Under the pieces are notes generated by a model that was not told where the DNA came from, ran no database searches, and saw only the letters and a program-made list of their open reading frames with translations. A stretch of DNA of 21,028 bases. Origin: a virus. The DNA is taken from positions 1-21,028 of IMG/VR virus record IMGVR_UViG_3300027963_000394. One strand, written 5' to 3'. The position numbers were made by a program, and so were the translations under genes. Shown here in pieces: positions 1-5,950 of this stretch (position 1 is the first letter of the stretch; every line of letters begins with the position of its first letter).

Positions 1-1
1 A

Positions 2-454
2 GAAATGAATTTTGCAAAAAGTGGAAGGGCACTTCTAAACGATGTGGACGTGGCCAAACCATTATCCAACAGGTTGGGATATACACAAGATCAATCTTTT
101 GATGGTTGTTTAAAAGTTGTCATGGCAAACCCGGATCACCTATCCAACTCATATTTGAGTACCGTACCAACTGCGGATAAAAAAGATATATACGCATCAG
201 TTTTTGTACCCAGCAGAACAATTGATATATCTTCTCTTGAACATACAAGAATCAAGGTTGTTGTACCAGGTGATTCAAATTTAAAAGTTGGTCTTGTTGT
301 AAATATTGTTATACCAAAGGTGCAAGAAAATGATAAATCACCAAATCCATTGTATTCTGGTAAATATTTAATTACTGCTGTCAGGCATTCGATTGTTACA
401 CCCGAATATTATCAAACTTTATTAGAACTATCTAAGGATAGTTATGCGACGTAA
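2..454 (+). CDS. Baseplate hub protein, gp27-like, C-terminal part (5' truncated by window)
   Basis: The reading frame is open to the left edge of the window, with no stop before the first ATG at 5, so that ATG is probably internal and the true start lies upstream. About 150 residues are visible. The C-terminal stretch GKYLITAVRHSIVTPEYYQT, followed by LELSKDS, is the kind of ending I associate with T4-superfamily hub proteins: a beta-rich domain that reports the position of a previous domain and closes on a Lys-Asp-Ser tail. In T4, gp27 forms the trimeric torus that holds gp5 at the end of the tail tube. The next gene encodes the gp5 OB-fold, which supports a hub role. The family assignment rests on motif memory and context, since most of the protein is missing. 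A different hub or tube-cap protein is possible. Confidence 0.6.
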   Translation, partial: EMNFAKSGRALLNDVDVAKPLSNRLGYTQDQSFDGCLKVVMANPDHLSNSYLSTVPTADKKDIYASVFVPSRTIDISSLEHTRIKVVVPGDSNLKVGLVVNIVIPKVQENDKSPNPLYSGKYLITAVRHSIVTPEYYQTLLELSKDSYAT

Positions 455-460
455 TAAATA
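453..460 (+). promoter_or_regulatory. Candidate T4-type late promoter (AATAAATA)
   Basis: The octamer AATAAATA, followed by CTTTATT, differs at one position from the T4 late -10 box TATAAATA and also resembles its usual downstream flank. It overlaps the stop codon of the hub gene. A start site would fall near 466-468, about 15 bases before the ATG at 483, and GAGAGG at 472-477 would serve as ribosome binding site. The same octamer occurs inside a coding region at 3030-3037 and at 3449-3456, so chance in AT-rich DNA is a real alternative. Confidence 0.3.
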
Positions 461-482
461 CTTTATTATTTGAGAGGTTTTA

Positions 483-788
483 ATGAATTTTATAGGTAAA
501 AATGGATTTACTTGGTGGATTGGAATGATTGTGAATACAGATGATCCATTAAAAATGGGAAGACACCAGGTGCGAATATATGGTTGGCATAGTGAAAGTA
601 CAAGTGAGATACCAACAGAAGATTTACCATGGGCACAAACTCTATTATCGTTAAACGGTTCTACGGGATCCTCAAATGCAAGGGAATCTGAATTGGTATT
701 AGGATTTTTCACCGATGGTCTATCTGGTCAATTTCCTGTAATTATAGGAAAATTTGGTGGATTAATTAATTCTCAAATTAAAAATTAG
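483..788 (+). CDS. gp5-like baseplate hub OB-fold protein (stand-alone N-terminal module)
   Basis: This 101-residue protein matches the N-terminal OB-fold of T4 gp5 and its relatives. FTWWIGMIVNTDDPLKMGRH and VRIYGWHSE lie in residues 9-38, IPTEDLPWAQ in the middle, and a Gly-rich FPVIIGKFGG near the end. In T4 the OB domain plugs into the gp27 torus and carries the lysozyme and needle domains. Here the chain stops after the OB-fold at TAG 786-788. The spike domain is encoded separately at 1812-2636. The start at 483 is preceded by GAGAGG at 472-477. The stop codon overlaps the AGGAG ribosome binding site (787-791) of the next gene. The domain call is firm. That it acts together with the separate spike protein is inferred from gene order. 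Confidence 0.8.
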   Translation: MNFIGKNGFTWWIGMIVNTDDPLKMGRHQVRIYGWHSESTSEIPTEDLPWAQTLLSLNGSTGSSNARESELVLGFFTDGLSGQFPVIIGKFGGLINSQIKN

Positions 789-796
789 GAGTATAA

Positions 797-1798
797 ATGG
801 CTGAAAATGCTACATTAGGACTTAAAGATGTTCAAAGTTTTGCTGATGCATTAATAGCAAAAATGCCTTCTGGTTTTTCAAACAAAACCACATTAAAAAA
901 TATAGCAACACCTCCAGAAGGCATAATTGTTTATAAGAATGGAGAACCTGCTACGCCTAGATTGGCAAGAGGTGATCTAGCAAATTCAATAATAAAACTA
1001 ACAAATAATAATTCACAACACGCCTGTGATTTTAAATTTTTAATTAATTTTGGCGATCTTAATATTGGTGTAATTGATAATCCTGTTACTGTTATACAAA
1101 ACGCAATTAAAGAAGGAAAAAACAAAGCTGCGCAAATTATCAAAGCCCTTCTTGGGCAATTCATGGATGGCGTAAGAGCAGTATTAACAGCATTAAACGC
1201 AACACTTAGTTTAGATCCTTCTGGTCTATATTCCGCCGCATTTGATGCGGCAAGAGATATTATCAGAAGAATTAACAAAATAACAAAAAAGATAGCAGAA
1301 TATGTTGCCACGGCAGCAATGTATGTGTATCTTGTACTCGAATTAAAACAAATTGTGGAGTGGATTAAACAGTTACCAAATTACATTAAAAAATTATTGC
1401 AGGATTGTTTGAACACCTTCAATAAAAATATACAAGGGCTTGTCAATCAAGTTACTGGTGTGGTTGCAGCATTGAATTCTAGTATTGCTTCTGCAACATC
1501 TCAATTTTCATCAACACAAAATATTGATTTTTCTACTGTCACAGGCGCTAACGATTTAAATACAATATTGAGTTCGTTAACAACTTTAGGTGATTCTACA
1601 AATACTGCAATAAATGATATAGCTGTTTCCGCAAATACGCCAGGGGCAAATCTTATAAATTCTAGTGTTATTTCAGAATTTCTATATACATCAACACCAG
1701 ATACAGACGCATTGAGAATATTCTTGCAAAAAGAGTTTGCAAACTCGGCAAGTGATTTTCAAAATTCTAACAGTACGGCAGATTCGATGCCGCCATGA
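797..1798 (+). CDS. Unrecognised 333-residue helical protein between the two gp5 modules
   Basis: I do not recognise this protein. It begins with MAENATLGLKDVQSFADALI. The middle (about residues 95-235) is mostly alternating hydrophobic and Lys-rich segments suggesting long amphipathic helices. The most hydrophobic run is near 168-185 (TAAMYVYLVLEL), too short and charged to be a confident membrane span. The C-terminal third is Ser/Thr/Asn-rich with weak heptad character and ends in SMPP. No catalytic motif is visible. A good AGGAG at 787-791 sits six bases before the ATG. Its place between the hub OB-fold gene and the spike gene suggests a virion or hub-assembly part, for example a spike chaperone, hub plug or injected protein. 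It occupies the place where T4 gp5 carries lysozyme, but nothing lysozyme-like is seen. Confidence 0.75.
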   Translation: MAENATLGLKDVQSFADALIAKMPSGFSNKTTLKNIATPPEGIIVYKNGEPATPRLARGDLANSIIKLTNNNSQHACDFKFLINFGDLNIGVIDNPVTVIQNAIKEGKNKAAQIIKALLGQFMDGVRAVLTALNATLSLDPSGLYSAAFDAARDIIRRINKITKKIAEYVATAAMYVYLVLELKQIVEWIKQLPNYIKKLLQDCLNTFNKNIQGLVNQVTGVVAALNSSIASATSQFSSTQNIDFSTVTGANDLNTILSSLTTLGDSTNTAINDIAVSANTPGANLINSSVISEFLYTSTPDTDALRIFLQKEFANSASDFQNSNSTADSMPP

Positions 1799-1811
1799 GG
1801 ATTAAAATATA

Positions 1812-2636
1812 ATGGCAACAACTAAACCAGATTTTTTTAGTGGATGGGTAGAACCTAGGTCGCCGGCAAACGAAGATACGCCGCCTGTATATCCATTTAA
1901 TCATGTGCAATCGACACCTTCTGGCCATTCATTTGAGATGGATGACACACCAGATAGACAAAGGATTCGCCTGCAACATAGAATGGGCACATTCATAGAG
2001 ATGCATCCAAACGGCGACGAGGTGCATAAGGTTTATGGTGACGGTTACGAAATAACAATCAAAGATAAGAATGTTCTCGTTAAAGGCAAATGTAATATCA
2101 CTATTGAAGGTGATGCACAATTGCATTACATGGGCAACAAGACAGAATATATTGAAGGTAACTACGAATTACACGTTAAGAAATCATTTAATATTTTATC
2201 CGAAAGGTCAATCCAAATGACTTCACAATCTGATATGATGATTCGTGGAGGTAATGGTTTAACTGGCGCCATAGATATTCAAGCGGCAGATAACGTAACT
2301 ATAACGGCTGATGTAAACATAGAAGGTGGTGTAACCGCACAAAAAATGCTTTCACTTGGTGATGTTAACGCATTGACAGGTGTCCGTGCGGGACCATTAG
2401 GATTTGTTTCTGTTCTTGGAGGATTATCAATTGGTATTCCTGCTGCTACACCAGGAAATATTCTTTGTATCGGAACAATTGATGCCGGAGTAGCAATGAT
2501 CGCACCTTTGGGCATTTTCGGTACAATGAAAGCAATATTGATGACGGATATTGTAAACACTTCGATTTATAGTCGTCATGTACATATAACAAAAGTCGGG
2601 ACGACAACACCGCCAGCACCAGGACCAATGATTTAA
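1812..2636 (+). CDS. gp5-like central spike, beta-helix needle with HxH tip
   Basis: This 274-residue protein carries the family signature SGHSFEMDDTPDRQRIRLQH (residues 37-56), then GTFIEMHPNGDEVHKVYGDG. A run of gp5-type octads follows: VKGKCNIT (90-97), IEGDAQLH (98-105), YMGNKTEY (106-113) and IEGNYELH (114-121). In T4 such VxGxxxxx octads build the trimeric beta-helix needle. The last part contains RHVHIT with H256 and H258. An HxH near the end of contractile-tail spikes is known to bind iron at the tip, as in P2 gpV and phi92 gp138. No lysozyme domain is present. It lies in the hub operon, 13 bases after the previous stop, with TGAGGA (1796-1801) upstream. The role is a trimeric cell-envelope-piercing spike. 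That it docks on the separate OB-fold protein at 483-788 is inferred. Confidence 0.82.
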   Translation: MATTKPDFFSGWVEPRSPANEDTPPVYPFNHVQSTPSGHSFEMDDTPDRQRIRLQHRMGTFIEMHPNGDEVHKVYGDGYEITIKDKNVLVKGKCNITIEGDAQLHYMGNKTEYIEGNYELHVKKSFNILSERSIQMTSQSDMMIRGGNGLTGAIDIQAADNVTITADVNIEGGVTAQKMLSLGDVNALTGVRAGPLGFVSVLGGLSIGIPAATPGNILCIGTIDAGVAMIAPLGIFGTMKAILMTDIVNTSIYSRHVHITKVGTTTPPAPGPMI

Positions 2637-2646
2637 GGATTATATT

Positions 2647-3453
2647 ATGAGCACACCAATTTATTCATCGTTAAATTTTCCCGCATCAATGAGCAATAAT
2701 GTTGTTGACTTTGATTCAAGAACAAAAAAACATTTAGATAGTTTACCAAAATTAGTTTCAGAATGGCAATACGAAGATATGGCCAACAATGCCACAACTG
2801 GTTACTATGTAAATCCTGTTGCAAATGTTTGCAATACTATTATATCCATTGCATATCGAATTTATGGTACAACAAAAATTGCAAATGTTTCGTCTGATTT
2901 GCCTACCATAAATTCTTATGCATATTTATTGGCAAACACAGCAAATAATTTCTTATACCACACAAATCGAATATCTGGTATGCAACCTCCGACACAAGAT
3001 ACTGGTAATTTACCACATTTGGAATCGGCAATAAATACAGGAAGAGTTTTAACTTATTTTTTATATCAAAACGAAGGCATTTCAAACAATTCCATTATTT
3101 TAGGAAACTTTTCATCGTTATATACAGCTAACGATTTAATTGCATACGCGAATACAATTTCAGATTATCCAAATGTGGTTAACAATAGCATATATAGCGA
3201 AAGTTTACCATTAACTGGTTATAGGAGTAATTTATCCTCAATAATAAAAACACAAATGGCTTCCGATTTGAATAATATTATAACTTTTATGGCAAATACT
3301 GAAACTTCTGATGTTAATTTTTTCAATAACTCGCAAACCGTAGTAAGTGATTTTAATAAAGTAAAAGGTATGAATGCAATGGGTGCGACATACAATCAAT
3401 TGGTAAATGAAGTAATAGGTACAGACAAATTAAAGAGTAGCCTTAATCAATAA
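2647..3453 (+). CDS. Unrecognised 268-residue probable virion protein
   Basis: I cannot name this protein. It starts MSTPIYSSLNFPASMSNNVV and is rich in Asn, Ser, Thr and Tyr, with predicted helical stretches such as YLLANTANNFLYHTNRI and SSIIKTQMASDLNNIITFMA. It has no cysteine-rich, catalytic or membrane-spanning motif that I can see. It begins 10 bases after the spike stop (AAGGAT lies upstream) and ends 7 bases before gp25, so it is co-transcribed with baseplate genes. In T4-superfamily genomes this position often holds hub or wedge assembly factors such as gp53, gp26 or gp51. The 268-residue length and the sequence do not let me choose among them. A structural or assembly role is inferred from position only. 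Confidence 0.7.
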   Translation: MSTPIYSSLNFPASMSNNVVDFDSRTKKHLDSLPKLVSEWQYEDMANNATTGYYVNPVANVCNTIISIAYRIYGTTKIANVSSDLPTINSYAYLLANTANNFLYHTNRISGMQPPTQDTGNLPHLESAINTGRVLTYFLYQNEGISNNSIILGNFSSLYTANDLIAYANTISDYPNVVNNSIYSESLPLTGYRSNLSSIIKTQMASDLNNIITFMANTETSDVNFFNNSQTVVSDFNKVKGMNAMGATYNQLVNEVIGTDKLKSSLNQ

Positions 3454-3460
3454 ATAAAAA

Positions 3461-3865
3461 ATGTTAAAAACATCATTACAAAAAATATATTCGGACATAG
3501 ACTTCACTTTTGCCAGACAACCAGGCAAAACTGTGAAGGATTTGGCTTTAAGTTATGATGATAAAGCAGTTATTCGATCTGTTAGAAATTTATTATTGAC
3601 AAACCATTATGATAGATTATTTAATCCTGATATAGGATCCAATATATCATTTATTTTATTTGAACCTTTATCTGGTTCCACAGAAACTTCATTGGAAAGA
3701 GAGATTAGAACCACAATAAATAATTTTGAACCTAGAGTTGAAATCGAATCAGTTGTAGTTAACACCGACTATGATAGGAATGGTTACAATGTCACTTTAA
3801 CTTTTTACATACTTAATGCGACGGCAGCCACAGTAACAACACTTTTCTTAGAGAGAACAAAATAA
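3461..3865 (+). CDS. 25: Baseplate wedge protein gp25
   Basis: At 134 residues this matches the gp25/GpW-lysozyme-like family in length and motifs: SDIDFTFARQPGKTVKDLAL near the N-terminus, VIRSVRNLLLTNHYDRLFNP in the middle, then GSNISFILFEP, and the conserved NFEPRVEIESVVV (around residues 89-101) containing the E-P-R signature. In T4 gp25 forms part of the wedge core with gp6 and gp53 and links the baseplate to sheath polymerisation. It is encoded immediately before gp6, with one base between stop and start, as in many T4-like phages. The start has no clear Shine-Dalgarno sequence, only an A-rich leader, so translation may be coupled to the preceding gene. A 13-bp hairpin lies at 3502-3538 inside the gene. 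Confidence 0.9.
   Translation: MLKTSLQKIYSDIDFTFARQPGKTVKDLALSYDDKAVIRSVRNLLLTNHYDRLFNPDIGSNISFILFEPLSGSTETSLEREIRTTINNFEPRVEIESVVVNTDYDRNGYNVTLTFYILNATAATVTTLFLERTK
3502..3538 (+). other. Bulged inverted repeat (13-bp hairpin) inside gp25
   Basis: CTTCACTTTTGCC at 3502-3514 pairs with GGCAAAA (3524-3530) and GTGAAG (3533-3538), leaving a 9-base loop (3515-3523) and a two-base bulge CT (3531-3532). All 13 pairs are Watson-Crick. It lies about 40 bases into the gp25 coding sequence and is not followed by a U-run, so it is not a standard terminator. A role in mRNA stability or in tuning gp25/gp6 translation is possible. Chance is not excluded. Confidence 0.4.
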
Positions 3866-3866
3866 A

Positions 3867-5945
3867 ATGGCCTCTGCCAATTCATTAACACAATTTATAG
3901 ATTTAGATTTTGATTCAATTAAAAATAATTTAAAAACATTTTTAAGAGGACAAGATACTCTAAAAGATTACGATTATGAAGGGTCTGCAATGTCCGTTCT
4001 TTTGGATGTTCTTGCATATAATACACAATATAATGCTTATTATTTAAACATGATAGCGAATGAAATGTTTTTGGATAGTTCTGTGCAAAGAGGATCAGTT
4101 GCTTCACAGGCAAAATTATTAAACTATACACCATCATCAAGCATAGCACCGCAGGCAACAATAATTTTAACAATGAGTGGCGTAACAGATGCATCATTAA
4201 CATTACCAAAATACACAAATTTTTTATCTGAACCTATTGACGGTGTTAATTATAACTTTATTAATCCGAATGCATACACAGTTAATGTGGTTAATAATAC
4301 TGCTACGTTTGAAAATGTGGTCTTAAAACAAGGAAGATTATCCGCATTTAATTTCATCGTGAATAGTACAGAAAATCCAAAATATATTTTTGAAATATTG
4401 GATGAAAATATTGACACAACGACACTTTCCGTTTTAGTACAAGAAAATTCGACTAATACAACGACACAAATTTACAACAAAGCAAGCGACTTTTTAACAA
4501 TTGATGGCGACTCTTTAGTTTATTTCTTACAAGAAGGTAACAATAATTATTATGAAATTTATTTTGGTGATGGAATTTTAGGTAAAAAATTAAAAGATGG
4601 TAATATTGTAAAAGTTTCGTATATATCCACAGAAGCTACATTGAGTCACGGTGCAAATACGTTTTACTTGATGGACACAGTAGGCGGGTATTCAAACGGA
4701 TTAGTTACACCAATATCAGAAGCAACAAATGGTGTGCAAAAAGAATCTATAGAATCGATTAAATTTCAGGCACCCAAGAATTTTGCAGCACAAAATCGTG
4801 CAGTAACAAAGAATGATTACATGACATTGATACAACAAAACAAATTAGGTATCACATTTGATTCTGTTAGTGTTTGGGGCGGAGAAGAAAATGATCCGCC
4901 TCTATATGGAACAGTATTCATTTCTTTAAAACCTACAGGTGCATACGATTTAACAACAACACAAAAACAAAGGTTGGTCGAAGAGGTCATAAAACCTATT
5001 TCTGTATTAACAGTCACACCACAGATTGTGGATCCAGACTATGTTTATGTACAGTTAACAATTAATGTTTATTATGATCCAAATAAAACCACACAGACAT
5101 CTGGACAAATTCAAGAAGGCATCAAACAATCAGTATTTTCTTTTGCAACCAATACATTAAATACTTTTAATTCGACTTTTAACTCTTATACACTATTAAC
5201 TTATATTCAAAATTATAATCCCTCAATTATAACTACAGATTATGAGATGAGGTTGCAGAAAAAGTTTTATCCTAATTTATCGGTAGCAACAAATTATAAA
5301 TTTTTATTCAATACACAATTGCAAAAAGGTGTACTGACAAGTGGTGTCGGTAGTAGTCCTGGTCTAACATTTAAGGATCCATTAAATCCGGCTTTAGAAA
5401 TTAATAACATACAAATTGAAGAATATCCATCATTGACTTATGGTGTCGAATCAATTTCTATTATTAATCCTGGTTTCAATTATCAATCTACACCAACAAT
5501 TACAATTACAGGTGACGGCACTGGTGCAACCGCTACCGCAACTATTTCTGCTGGAAGTATTAGATCGGTTACTGTTACAAATGCAGGAAACAATTATACA
5601 TCTGCAATTGCAACTGTGACTCCAGCAGAAGGAGATTTAACCGGACAATTAGGTGCTCTTGTTGTAAATTTAGAGGGGCGATACGGAACACTTAGAACTT
5701 TTTACAATAGTAACACCGCAGTCAAAACAATATTAAAACAAAATGTGGGAACAATAGATTACAATGAAGGTGTTGTGACTTTAAATTCATTTAATCCTAT
5801 TGACATTGATAATCCTTTAGGCAATCTAACAATTTCAGTAAAACCTAAAACCACAACAATATCATCAACATATAATAGGATAATAACTATTGACCCATAT
5901 GATTCTGCATCTGTTGTGGTGAATGTAATAGCGCAACCTCAATAA
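3867..5945 (+). CDS. 6: Baseplate wedge protein gp6 (baseplate J family)
   Basis: The 692-residue product has the typical T4-like gp6 N-terminus. IDLDFDSIKNNLKTFLRGQD is followed by YDYEGSAMSVLLDVLAYNTQ and by NAYYLNMIANEMFLDSSVQR with a Gly-Ser continuation. A baseplate-J-like core follows with GNNNYYEIYFGDGILGKKLK (about residues 224-243) and NFAAQNRAVTKNDYMTLIQQ (about 307-326). In T4, gp6 dimers form the ring that ties the wedges around the hub. Near the C-terminus, residues 527-588 hold a Gly-Tyr-rich insert (INPGFNYQSTPTITITGDGT onward) that also occurs in other proteins of this window. It directly follows gp25, with GAGAGA at 3851-3856 as possible ribosome binding site. The length is close to T4 gp6. 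Confidence 0.9.
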   Translation: MASANSLTQFIDLDFDSIKNNLKTFLRGQDTLKDYDYEGSAMSVLLDVLAYNTQYNAYYLNMIANEMFLDSSVQRGSVASQAKLLNYTPSSSIAPQATIILTMSGVTDASLTLPKYTNFLSEPIDGVNYNFINPNAYTVNVVNNTATFENVVLKQGRLSAFNFIVNSTENPKYIFEILDENIDTTTLSVLVQENSTNTTTQIYNKASDFLTIDGDSLVYFLQEGNNNYYEIYFGDGILGKKLKDGNIVKVSYISTEATLSHGANTFYLMDTVGGYSNGLVTPISEATNGVQKESIESIKFQAPKNFAAQNRAVTKNDYMTLIQQNKLGITFDSVSVWGGEENDPPLYGTVFISLKPTGAYDLTTTQKQRLVEEVIKPISVLTVTPQIVDPDYVYVQLTINVYYDPNKTTQTSGQIQEGIKQSVFSFATNTLNTFNSTFNSYTLLTYIQNYNPSIITTDYEMRLQKKFYPNLSVATNYKFLFNTQLQKGVLTSGVGSSPGLTFKDPLNPALEINNIQIEEYPSLTYGVESISIINPGFNYQSTPTITITGDGTGATATATISAGSIRSVTVTNAGNNYTSAIATVTPAEGDLTGQLGALVVNLEGRYGTLRTFYNSNTAVKTILKQNVGTIDYNEGVVTLNSFNPIDIDNPLGNLTISVKPKTTTISSTYNRIITIDPYDSASVVVNVIAQPQ

Positions 5946-5950
5946 AATAA

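Noticed and set aside
792-799. TATAAATG as a late promoter
   Set aside because: It contains the start codon of the next gene, so it cannot drive that gene.
931-1311. Minus-strand frame with hydrophobic, membrane-like translation
   Set aside because: It lies wholly inside the 333-residue + strand gene, has no recognisable start signal, and its hydrophobicity arises from the complement of Lys/Asn-rich codons.
483-2636. Lysozyme domain of gp5
   Set aside because: No glutamate-containing T4 lysozyme motif is visible in any of the three proteins that span this region.
3449-3456. AATAAATA as a late promoter for gp25
   Set aside because: It is only 4 bases before the ATG and overlaps the previous stop, so transcription would begin inside the coding sequence.
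3508-3538. gp25 hairpin as a transcription terminator
   Set aside because: No U-run follows the stem, and it lies inside an intact gene whose downstream genes need read-through.
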